Source: Acanthamoeba sp. SK_2022b (lineage: Eukaryota; Discosea; Longamoebia; Acanthamoebidae). Taken from it: DNA of 30,184 bases. A model generated the notes under the pieces. That model did not search any database and had not been told where the DNA came from. It saw only the letters and a program-made list of their open reading frames with translations. Shown piece by piece: positions 1 to 9,834 of this stretch (position 1 is the stretch's first letter; each line of letters opens with the position of its first letter). The position numbers were made by a program, and so were the translations under genes. The stretch is taken from assembly GCA_027943245.1 (NCBI GenBank), contig JANDJZ010000504.1, positions 1 through 30,184 of the forward strand, given 5' to 3'.

Positions 1-1212
1 TCGACGAGCCCGGCGTAGATGCCTAGACACAGGCGCTGCATCTGCCTCGCGCGTACATGCATTTCTCCTTCCCTGTCCGACGCCATGAAGCCCCCCCCCC
101 GAGCAGCAAGAGTGGACGATAAGAGGGAGAAGCGGAGGATAGCACGCGCGCCGTATCACGTGAGCATGGTGGGTGGTTGGGGGGGAAGAAGCGTGGTCAG
201 GCGTACCTGCTGCCGAAGAGGGCAAGGGAGGTCACCGCATTTTGTGCTGACAGGGAGCGACCCAGCGATCCTGGTGAGGCGCATTCCCGAGAGGTCAGCC
301 CAGGCCCGTCCGCCTCACCCTCAAACAACAACAAACAACAACCAACAACAACCACAACCACAACCAACAACAGCGGCTGGGGAAAACGTACGGAGGAGCT
401 CGGCCCACACCACCTTGTCCTGGTTGATGAGATGCGAGATGATTCGAGCGGCATGGGGCACGACATCTGCGCCCCAACACACACAACACAACACAACACA
501 ACACAACACAACACAACACAACACAACACAACACAACACAACAGTGTGAAAGAGAGAGTGTCAGAAAGGAGGATAGGAGAGAGTCAAAACGGCCGTTGGC
601 ATGTTACTAAACGAGTGCTGCCCGTGCGAGCCCGGAGAATAAACATCGTCGTACCGGCAGAAATGGCGAAAAAGTGGGGTTCGTGGGCGAACACGTCAAT
701 GACGTCACGCCGCCACAGGCGGCCCAGGTGCGGATACTCGCTGGCGGCAGCCATGACCTCCATTGTCCAGCCCGCCACCTGCCTCGTGCCCTCACTGGGC
801 CCACATATATCGCCCCGCCCCCCCCCCGCCCCGATAGAGTAGCACACGAGCTTGGGTCGGTGGTTGCACAACCCCTCGCGGGCGCAAGAAACCTTTCGTG
901 GAGATAGACGCACCCGCGCAGCCGAAGCAGCGGCAAGAAGACCCCGATCAGGGGCGCCAGCACAGCAGCGGCCCGCTCCTTGTCCGCAAAGACGAGGTCC
1001 ACCACAGGCAACGCCACGTCGCGCACGCAACGCATCACCTGACGGCGCCACCACACGCCATGATTGGACTTTGCTGGAACTGCTGCTGGCGGCGGCGGCG
1101 GGGCGTGCTGGGGAGGGCTATGCGTGGAGTGGAGGGGAGGGGAACCTCCGGCAGGCTGCTAGAGACGGCCGAATCCTCGCTCAAGCAGGCCACCACCGCT
1201 GCTGGGATGCCA

Positions 1213-1281
<69 letters not shown>

Positions 1282-1884
1282 AACCACCACCACCACGGTG
1301 TGTGAGCAGAGCAGGGGCCCCACGGGCAGGAGAGAGCAGGTCGCAATGGATGGATACCGGGGGAGAGGGGAGGAGGCAGCGGGTTCGCATCGAACGCGGC
1401 GGGGCCCGGGGTCAGCGGCTGGATGGAGGAGAGGTGCTCACGCACGGTCTGGTCGACAACCGACGCCACCGCCTCCACCAGTTGTCCGACCACATTGTGC
1501 AGCTCCTTCCGCTTGAGGGCTTCTGTTCCGACCTCGTCGCGCAGGTTGGCCACATACTTGGCCAACACGCTGAAGGCGCAGATCCGCCCGGCGACAGCAC
1601 AGCAGCAGCACGCAGCACGCAGCAAGAGAGTGAAGAGGGAGGGAGGGATGGCGTGAGTGCTGTGGATTTGGTGGAAGGGAAAGAGAGGGGGAGGCGAGGA
1701 GGGGAGGAGGAGGAGGAGACTCTGGTACGTAGCAAGCAGGAGAACGGAGCGAGGATGCGGAGAGCGTTCGAGCTGGCGGGCGAGTAAGGAGCTGAGGGAG
1801 GAAAGGCCCTCCACGAACAGGTGGGTCTGGCCCTGCACGAAGCGGATAAATCGGATCACGACGTCGAGCGCCGCCCACTCCCTA

Positions 1885-1959
<75 letters not shown>

Positions 1960-2045
1960 GAATCCAAGGGCGTTACGGGTTGAAGACCGCCGCACCAAGT
2001 CAGCGGTGAGCTGTGGCATGCCGGATTACGTAACGCGCGCGCGAT

Positions 2046-2115
<70 letters not shown>

Positions 2116-5100
2116 GCCAGCTAGGAGGGGAAGAGCGTACGCTAGAAGAGGGCCGGGGCCGGTCAATGCAGAGGCTGGGCCACCAGGGCTCTGCTCGGGA
2201 GCTGGCAACGGCTGGGCAGCTGACGCCGGTAGTCGCTGAAGAGCGGCGGCGGCGGCGGCGACGAGTAGGTCGGAGGATGCCGGGCCGAGAAGTGGCTCGA
2301 GGGCGCCCAAGAAGACGGCCAGACTGGGCCCGGTGATGCGAGACAGCATTTCCATCTCCCACTGCGGCTGCTCCGACCCGACGACGTCGTGCTGCTGGTG
2401 GTGGTGGCGGCGCCGGGAAGTGACCGAGAGCAGCGCGGCGAGGGTGTGCTGAGGGTAGTGGCGCATGAGGGGCGCAATGATGAGCACAACCGCGTGCCTC
2501 AGCTGCACCTGGCGAACACGCTGCTGCTCTGTGGTCGACGCCCTGTCGACATCCTCGCCCTGTGCGCCATGCGTTGTCTCAGAGAGTAGGGCCGCAGGAG
2601 GGGGGGGGCGAGGGGGGGTGTACGTGAGGAGAGGAGTCGCGGGTGAGGTGGTAGAAGGCGGCGATGAGCTGCGGCAGCAGGGCCAGCACCGAATTACGAG
2701 CTTCGCCGTCGATGAACAGCGTGGTGAGATCCGACGACTCCTGCACGTGGAAAACCACGTCCTGCACGCACGCGCGGACGGTGTTGGCGAGACCAGGAGA
2801 GGTGTGCATGTGTGTGTTGTATGTGTGCATGTGTGTGTGCGCGCGCGTAACAACTGGGCTCCCTTACCCGCACAAAGTCGGCGAGAATGCGGAGCGATGT
2901 CCATTGGCCAGCAGGCGCATTTGTGGTCGCGGAAGAAGACGAGGAAGAGCCGTGCGCGTCCGTGAACGGCAATATGGAACCTGCACGCACGCAACGCGCG
3001 CGCCAAGGTCAACACGTGGGGGGTCATACGGGCTACTCGAGAGAGAGAGAGAGAGAGAGGTGGCGTCATCTACCGACGCTCGGTCAACTGAAGGGAGTGG
3101 AGGGGGGGAGTGTACACTGGAGAAGAGCCCGGATGGACTGGAGAAGGGCGAGGGCGGTCTGGAAGAGGAGGGGCTCGTGGACGGCATGCGAGGGGAGGAG
3201 GGCGAGGAGGGCGGAGAGGGCGGAGAGCGTGGGCACAAGCATGCTGACCAGCGGGCTCCTGAAATAGCGCATGCACACGCGCAGGAATTCCGCCCAGTAG
3301 TGTCCCACGAACCACACATGGCTCCACTCTCCCGCCCTGCCCTGCTGTCGTCTCAGCCCCCCCCCAAGATCAGACGCAGCGCGAGCGGTGGGTGGGTGGG
3401 GAGGGAGAGGGAGAGGGGGGGGCGTGCCTGTGGGTCGATGGCGGGCATCCAGGCCTGCGTGAGGCCCGAGGCGAGCGTGGAGATGAAAGAGGGCAGGGCC
3501 CACACCCGCGGGGGCCCGGCGGGACCGCTTCCTTCGGGGGGCAGGGAGGGGGCGGTCGAGGCCTGAATGGCGACGACGGCCCGCAGGATCCCCAGCAGAT
3601 GGATCTGCAGCTGGGTGTCGGCGGTCGGCCCGGCGATGGAGCGCGCCAGCAACCTCAGGACCTTGTCCTGTATGGCCAACGTCCACTCGAGCCCCTGTCG
3701 CGGGGTCATCTGGTCGAACAGCCAGCCCAGGAACTCGGCAGCGCACCACTTGACCTGTTGGCGGGCCCCGCCGCTCCACCCTGTGAGCGGACACCTGACC
3801 ACCACCACCACCTGACCACCACCACCACCTGACCACCACCACCACCACCACCACCACCACCACCTGACCACCACCACCACCTGACTACCACCACTACCAC
3901 CACCACCACCACCACCACCACCACCACCACCACCACCACGTTGTTGTTGCTGCTGCCTGCTGGGGCAGTGGCGTACGCGTTGGTTGCTCTCCCTGAGGGC
4001 GGGGCTGGCGCAGGCGGGCACTTGGCCTTGCACAAACCGCAACGCGAGGAGTATGGTGGCGTGCAGATGGTTGTGGGGCATGCCGAGGCCCTCGAGGTCG
4101 TCGTGCGTTTCTCCGGCTGCCAAGCAACAACAACCAACAACCAACCAACAACAACAGCCAACCAACCAACCAACAACACATAGCCGCCAATAATTAGCTA
4201 GCGAGGCGCTCAGGCGCCGTAACTCCATGCCCCATCGGACGCCGCCGCCTGAAGGCCAGCACTGGCCTCGTGAAAGGAGATGCGCACCTGCGGGCCGCTT
4301 CTTCTTGGGCGTGGGCGTAGATGGCGGTTGGCGGGACGACGCCGGCGCCAAATCGAGCAGAGCGGAGATGGCAGGCGGAAGCGCGTGCGTCGTCATGTGG
4401 GTGAGCACCGTCAGGGGAGCCGCGCCGACCACCGTCCTCAACATGGCAAACCCGTAGGCCACCCGCCCCCCGTCCAGGTCACTACTTTGGGGGGCACCCC
4501 AACCACGCATGTGTCACGATGCCTGAGCACGAAGATCTTCTCGCCATGGCCATGGCATTTTGCCGGGGAGGAGGAGCGACGCACGTTTCATAGCGGTGAC
4601 TCCGCCGCGCGGTCCTGGGGCCCACGAGGTCGCTCAGCAGGGCCTCCACCACTCTGGAGAACCCCCAACATGTGAGAAGGGGGGAGGGGGGAGAGAGGGA
4701 GATGACGCGCGCGCACCGCAGGACCTGTTGGGAGGAGCCCAGCAGCCAGGCGTGGCAGGGCAGGCGAAGCGTCGAGAGCCGGTCGGAGGGCAGGTTGTCG
4801 AGCATGAGGTGCAAGCAGCCCGCGCCCCCCAACACCTCGGCGCTCACCTCCTCTGCGCAAGAGAGGCCAAGACCGATGCGTTGGCTCTCGAGACATGAAC
4901 GGCCACTCCGCGCGCGCGCGCGCGAGGCTGCGACCGGAGCTGCTGCGCGCGAGGGACGCACCAGCGAGCCTGGAGAGGAAGGAGTAGCGGTGGATGGCGC
5001 TGAGGCGAACGGCGAGATCGCGGTGAGAGAGGTCCTCGCCGATCAGGACAAAGAGCGAGCGAGGCTGGTGTTGCTGTATCCGGAGCAGAAGCCGCGCGAT

Positions 5101-5237
5101 GCTGTAGCCCGCCCCCATATTGCACTCCTCGCTGCCGGCCAGGGCCCACAACTGGCGCGAGGTGGGAAGCACGACAGCCCGCTCGCCGTTAATTAGATGC
5201 TACCACCACTTTCTCTCCCCCCCAATCCTTCTCTCGC

Positions 5238-5302
<65 letters not shown>

Positions 5303-8300
5303 CCATTTCTCTCCGCCTCGCCCATCACTCCTCCCCCTCTCGTACTCGTTGCGCGAACGTGTCCAGCAGGTGGTGGAATGCCGCCGAGCACGCCGAATCA
5401 GCGTAGAGTGCCGACTGCTTGGCGGCCGCAATCCAGTCCAGGACCGCTCCTATGCTCGTGCAACTGACGAACGAGTCGGCGACCTGGCACATGGTCGACC
5501 ACCGCACAAACACCGCCACAGGTGGCCCGGGCATCAAGGAGAGCGACTCGGGGAGAGGGGGGGGGAGTGGGTGGGTTGGGGTGGTGGGTGGGTCGGCAGG
5601 TACCTGCGCGCAAGCCAAGAGAGCCTCGATAGCGCGTGGCAGGCCGCTGACCGCGGGCTTGCCGCTGAAATTCTGTATATGCACGGGGAGAGTGATGAGG
5701 TGGCGGCTCGTCACCACGAGGGGGGGGGAGGAGAGAGAGAGAGAGAGCAGGGAGGGGGGGGGATGGCGCACGCACCAGCTGGGGCGGGTGGTCAGATGAC
5801 CACAGGGGCCTGTCCACGAAGCCCAGTCGGGACCGGAGGAGGGAGAGCATTGCGCAAAGGTCCTCCCACACTTGCAGCGCGCGGGCGGAAGGTCCGCTCG
5901 GGGCGCGGTCGGGCGCGCGGCAGTGCGTGTTGGCCATCGCACACAGCAGGTCCTCCACGCGGCCCACGCAAGCCGAGAGCGCGGAGGCAGCCGCCTCACT
6001 GTGGCTGGATGGGGGGCAAGGAGGTCAGTAGCCAGCCCGAAGACGAACGAGAAAGAGAGAGAGAGAGAGGAATGGGTCGGGTACCCCGTCGGAGAGGGAG
6101 CCGCAGGCGTTTCGCAGACGAGGGGTCCGGAGGAAGGGATCTCTTGGAGCATGCGGGCGGTGCAGCGCAGCACTTGCACTAGACGCGCCAGCTTCGTGTC
6201 CTTGTCCACGCCCTGCACTCGCGCACGCAAGCGCAAAAAGGTTGATGGGGGGGGAGAGAGGCCAGGAGTCGGGGAGGGGCGGGGAGGGAGATGGAGGAGG
6301 GGGAGGGGGGCAAGGAGCTAGTGGATGAAGGCGGCGAGGGTAATGAATTTGGGCATACCGTCGTACAGCCGTTGCGGTGGGCCGCGTTGACAAGCGCGAA
6401 GATCAAGCCCGGCAACCTCTCCCGGGCTTCGGTTGGCTCCATTTGCAGCGTGGCCAGCGCCTCGGCAACGACCTCCAGACAGCCGTCGTTGTACCCCTGC
6501 CGTGGCGAGCGGGCGTTTCGGGGAGGAGCGAGGAGAGAGGGAGAGAGGGAGCGATGAGTGAGGAGCCGATGCGAGGGAGGAGGGGGGGAGGCGCACTGCG
6601 GAGGAGGCATCGAGGCTGCGGTCCAGGTAGCCGACAAAGAAGGCGAAGAGGACTTCGGGAAGGATTTCGTCGAAGATCGCGCGAGCAGCGCGGGCCACCT
6701 GGGAGGATCCAAATGCACGACACAACGCACAACACAAAGCACACAAGGGCGTGCGTGCGTGTTGGTGTGGGTGCTCGCGTGTGCGCGTGCGTGCGCGGTA
6801 GGCGAGGCCGAGAGAGAGAGAGGGAGAGAGGGAGAGAGGGAGGAGACCTCGACGTGGTGGTGATGGGGGCGCCGGTGTCGGTGGAGGTTGAGTATCACCG
6901 GCTCCAACAGATCCTCGACAATGGGCGCAGCGATCTCGTCCTGTCGTGGAAACAGACGAGTGAGACCCCGACAGGACCGACAGCACACGCCGCGATCTCC
7001 TCCGCGCGCGCGCGCGTCAGAGCATGGGAGAAGCCTCTAGGCAGACTAGATGACCGTAGTCTCGAACCCTGTGCAAGAGCGAGGAAAAGACTTTGTAGGG
7101 CCGCAAGGTGGCGCTGAGGTCGACGGCCTCCTGGGCGAATAGACCCTGGACGGTGACATGACATCGATGAATGCCATGCGGGCAGCGAGGAGCGAGGAGC
7201 AAGGAGCAAGGAGACAGGGCCAACGGCAGCGAGCGTTACCTGCAGCGCGTGCACGATCGGGCCCTTGGCATGGGCGGCGATGTAGCGGCTGTGCGAGGCC
7301 GCAGAGTCCTCGGTCCCGAGGAGCCACGAGAAGAGGCGGCGGTTGAGAGACATCTCGCGACGAGTGAGCACCAGCAGCGCCGACCGCATCAATTGCTCCG
7401 TGGCAGCCCCGTCCGGGAAGGGACTGCAGGTGCACCACCTCACGTGTGAGCGAGAGCTTCGGTGGAGAGCGCGTATTCAAGATAAAAACAATAATATAAA
7501 TATTTATATATATATATATATAAATAAGCAATCGCGAGGCAGTAGGGTACACGCAGTGGAGAGGAAAGTGCTGCAAGAGCAGGTCGAAAACGACCCGAAG
7601 GACGAGGACGGAGGGATCTTCGAGCGCGGTGGTCAGCGCGGCCAGCACCAGGGTATCGCGCTCGGGCAACAGCAACTCCCCGTTGGCTTCTCGCGGCCCA
7701 TTTGGAGTTGGTGAGAAGAGGAGGAGCACTCGGCCTACAGAGATCGGGGGGAGGATCGCGGGCGGCGTACAGAATAGGTCGGCAGGCGGCGGAAGACGCG
7801 CGATGAGGTAGTTCATGGCCGGTATGCGCACGGATGGCCCCGTGAGAAGGCTCTTCCAAAGCGCGTGAAAGAAGGCGGCATCGTCTTTCACCCTGCACCG
7901 CACATCATCCAACAGGGCCAGCATCTTTGCACGTCACGTAAAAAAGAGCAGAGATCGCGCACACGTTATGATCGGGAGAATTCATCCACTGATGATTACA
8001 ACACAACACAACACAACACAACACAACACAACACAACACAACACAACACAACACAACACAACACAACACGACACAAGCGAGTGTAGGCTCTTGGTACGGG
8101 CTGATAAAACTCAGAGGTTTCCTCGTCGAGACCTGGCAGCAGGGACGGAATCAGCCCTGGCAAGCAGGGGCCGAGTGCGGGGCCGAGAGGCAGATAGTGG
8201 GCTCGAATGATGTCCATGAGGGCCGGCTTCGGGGCGCGTTGGTGTAGAGAATTGCGAGTGACACGCAAGGCCAAATCAATGTGAGCTGACGAGCTAGCTA

Positions 8301-9028
8301 GGGACCGGGCGCGCTAGAGCAGCCCGCCGCCCCCGCCGGCAGCACCCCGCACCTTGACCTGGGTGGACGCATATTGGAAGAGGGGGAAAAGACCGTAGCT
8401 GTACACCGGGAGCTCCACGGCTAGCTTTTCCTTCTACTCTCCGCACGCACACACGCACGCACGCAAACGTTTGGTTTGGTTTGGTTTGAACCCCGCGACC
8501 AAGCACGCAAGCAGCACGCAGTGCCAGCGTTGGCCTCCCCGAGAAGAGAGGGAGGAGGGCCCTGACGCGCACCTCCAGGCGAGAGAAAATTGCGGCGTAG
8601 ACGTCGAGCGTTTTGAGGTGCACGCCGGAGGGGAGCGAAGGGTTGAGGCATTGCGCCAGCCGCTTGGCCAGCAGCAGCTTGCTCGGCACGGACCGGGGAA
8701 ACTGCGCGTAGGTCTCCAGTACCTGGACGCGCAAACAACCACGGCCAAGGGGTCATGCGCCGTGCCCCAGCATTGTGGTTGGTTGGTTGGTGGGAGGAGG
8801 GGGGGCGCAACCTTCATGAGTCGCTGTAGGCATTTGATAAGGTCCGCCCACTCGCGAGCCTTATCGAAGGACTGAAGCACAGCTGCCATTTCCTCTTGGT
8901 AGGCCTTGAAGCGCGGCACTTGGCCGTACTCATCTTCTGCCCACAACAACCGAACGCCGGTGAGTGCCGCAGCGGGGCTGCACCCGCAAGGGAAGGTTAC
9001 CTTCTGGTGTGGAGGCGAGGGCCGCCAT
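1..9028 (-). CDS. DOP1: DOPEY/Dop1 family membrane-traffic protein, 3' end cut by window edge
   Basis: Dopey proteins are large peripheral Golgi/endosome proteins that act with Mon2 in membrane traffic. The start is ATG 9028. Exons (minus strand): 9028-9001, 8936-8812, 8722-8573, 8433-8353, 8226-8098, 7924-7771, 7686-7551, 7423-7240, 7145-7068, 6940-6848, 6698-6597, 6496-6359, 6212-6085, 5998-5776, 5672-5604, 5546-5346, 5151-4962, 4852-4717, 4653-4585, 4481-4288, 4116-3977, 3811-3428, 3341-3116, 2980-2868, 2761-2624, 2559-2141, 1881-1729, 1569-1446, 1038-914, 794-655, 466-392, 270-207, 72-1. Phases match throughout, giving about 1593 visible residues. Family motifs include [14 protein letters not shown] (about 38-51), [17 protein letters not shown] (about 70), [39 protein letters not shown] and, near the C-terminal end, [16 protein letters not shown]. 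The middle has few recognisable motifs, so its exon edges are less certain, especially at 3811 and 3428 (probable GC donor). The last residues lie off the left edge. Identity is secure from both ends. Confidence 0.88.
481..543. repeat. (ACACA)n pentanucleotide repeat in DOPEY intron 31
   Basis: About 12 perfect 5-bp units lie in the intron 467-654. The sense strand of the gene reads (TGTGT)n, next to acceptor GGCGCAG at 467-473. Confidence 0.95.
1214..1280. repeat. (CA)n microsatellite in DOPEY intron 28/29
   Basis: About 33 pure dinucleotide units lie in the 407-nt intron 1039-1445, the longest in the gene, flanked by CCA-rich sequence. The sense strand reads (TG)n. Confidence 0.95.
1887..1958. 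repeat. (CA)36 microsatellite in DOPEY intron 26/27
   Basis: This is the first of two pure CA tracts in the intron 1882-2140. It lies three bases from the acceptor TAG (1882-1884), so the sense-strand (TG)n tract replaces the usual pyrimidine tract. Confidence 0.95.
2047..2114. repeat. Second (CA)34 microsatellite in DOPEY intron 26/27
   Basis: A second pure CA tract lies in the same intron, 88 bp from the first and 26 bp from the donor at 2140. The 88-bp spacer looks like a small exon but fails the phase test. Confidence 0.95.
3795..3939. repeat. CCA/CCTGA minisatellite at the DOPEY exon 22 acceptor
   Basis: Tracts of (CCA)n are broken by CTGA at 3795, 3812, 3829, 3864 and 3881, often 17 bp apart. 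On the sense strand each gives a CAG preceded by GGT repeats, so the array holds several tandem candidate acceptors. I placed exon 22 at 3811 because only that site and the one at 3881 keep the frame. Confidence 0.9.
5239..5300. repeat. (AC)31 microsatellite in DOPEY intron 16
   Basis: This pure dinucleotide tract fills a third of intron 5152-5345. Sense strand (GT)n. Confidence 0.95.
8001..8069. repeat. Second (ACACA)n pentanucleotide repeat in DOPEY intron 5
   Basis: About 14 units lie in intron 7925-8097, in the same orientation and with the same unit as the array at 481-543, some 7.5 kb away in the same gene. Confidence 0.95.
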
Positions 9029-9208
9029 GTCTGGGCAGGAGGGTTACGCTTGCCACCTGTCCAGCTGCCTTGGATGCCGCTGAGTCGCAACTATAGCGTG
9101 ACTTCTGCGTGAAATCTGGTGCCCAGTGCTCGACCAATACCGAAATTCGGTCTTTCCCACAGAGGTGCAGTCTTGGCGCAAGACGTGTAAGAATTTCTTA
9201 ACCACAAC
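9029..9208. promoter_or_regulatory. Shared intergenic region between divergent DOPEY and COX6A genes
   Basis: The two start codons (9028 minus, 9209 plus) face away from each other, separated by only 180 bp, so both promoters and both 5' UTRs must lie here unless upstream non-coding exons exist. I see no clear TATA box. Towards COX6A the sequence loses the high GC of the exons. A bidirectional promoter is inference from geometry. Confidence 0.5.
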
Positions 9209-9600
9209 ATGCAAAGGACCACTCCCCTCATTCGTTCTTCTGCGCCTTCGCTTTTCGGCAGGACCTCGGCTCGCGGCTTCGCGAGTGCTGCTGGTCACGG
9301 TGGTACTTACTTGCATTTCTCTGCTAATAATTTCAATTCAAAGGATTTGGGGGGGGGCTTCTAATGCTTAATTGTGAACTGTTTGTTGTTGCTGCAGGCG
9401 CCCACGGCAACCACGCTTATGGCTATTACTCTGCCGCCGGTTTCGGTGTGGTGATTATCGCCCATCTTATTATCGGCCTGCAGTCGCATGAGCACGAGCA
9501 TCGCCACGAGTACTCGCACATGCACCAGATGAGGAAGAAGTTCCCCTTCCGCGACGGAACCACCCCCCTCTTCGGCCTTGAGGAGGAGGAGGAGCATTAA
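9209..9600 (+). CDS. COX6A: Cytochrome c oxidase subunit 6A (mitochondrial), two exons
   Basis: This is probably the small nuclear-encoded subunit VIa of respiratory complex IV in the inner mitochondrial membrane. Exons are 9209-9302 and 9398-9600 (TAA), split in phase 1, giving 98 residues. Residues 1 to about 28 are rich in R, S, T and A with no acidic residues, as in a mitochondrial presequence. A single hydrophobic segment follows (about 43-59), then a His-rich stretch and KKFPFRDGTTPLF, which matches the family's C-terminal K-x-FPWGDG-x-x-x-LF signature with Trp replaced by Phe. The protein ends in a Glu-rich tail (EEEEEH) that I do not associate with the family. The intron donor is GTACTT and the acceptor is CTGCAG. 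An ATG at 9364 inside the intron could be misread as the start, but it would drop the presequence. Another small complex IV or complex I subunit cannot be fully excluded. Confidence 0.75.
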
Positions 9601-9641
9601 CGTTTCCCATGCAAGATGTAATCGGCAAAATGGGCCGAGTC

Positions 9642-9647
9642 AATAAA
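9642..9647 (+). terminator. AATAAA polyadenylation signal of the COX6A gene
   Basis: A canonical AATAAA lies 41 bp after the COX6A stop codon, followed within 15 bp by a T-rich stretch. This suits 3' end formation in the 234-bp gap before the next gene on the same strand (9601-9834). The rest of that gap should hold the promoter and 5' UTR of the SNF2 gene; I see no other element there. Confidence 0.55.
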
Positions 9648-9834
9648 CCGAGATTTTTGTTATCAGCCTCGCTTGTGTGAGGGCTCCGGCCGGAGGGAGA
9701 GGGCTCGCGGCATGGGCCACCAGAAAATCGGTGCTGCATTGGAAAAAAGCTCCCGCGCGAACCCTTTGTTTGTTGTTGTCTTTGAGTGTGTACACTGCGC
9801 GGGTGGGTGACCGGAAATCGGCCGAGGAGAAGAG

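Noticed and set aside
584..1054. Several overlapping minus-strand frames around 584-1056 as separate small genes
   Set aside because: They are pieces of DOPEY exons 29 and 30 plus the intron between them.
1977..2010. Possible 34-nt extra DOPEY exon between the two CA arrays
   Set aside because: It has plausible CAG and GTAACG borders but leaves phase 0 or 1, while exon 27 (1881) needs phase 2; skipping it joins exons 26 and 27 in frame.
1035..2111. 358-codon open frame on the minus strand with long Cys-Val runs
   Set aside because: The Cys-Val runs are translated (TG)n microsatellites; the frame crosses introns of DOPEY and only parts of it coincide with true exons.
481..8069. CRISPR-like arrays
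   Set aside because: The regular repeats are simple di- and pentanucleotide microsatellites without spacers, inside introns of eukaryotic genes.
9364..9600. Start of the COX6A-like protein at ATG 9364
   Set aside because: This ATG lies in the intron; the upstream exon 9209-9302 supplies a mitochondrial presequence with matching phase.
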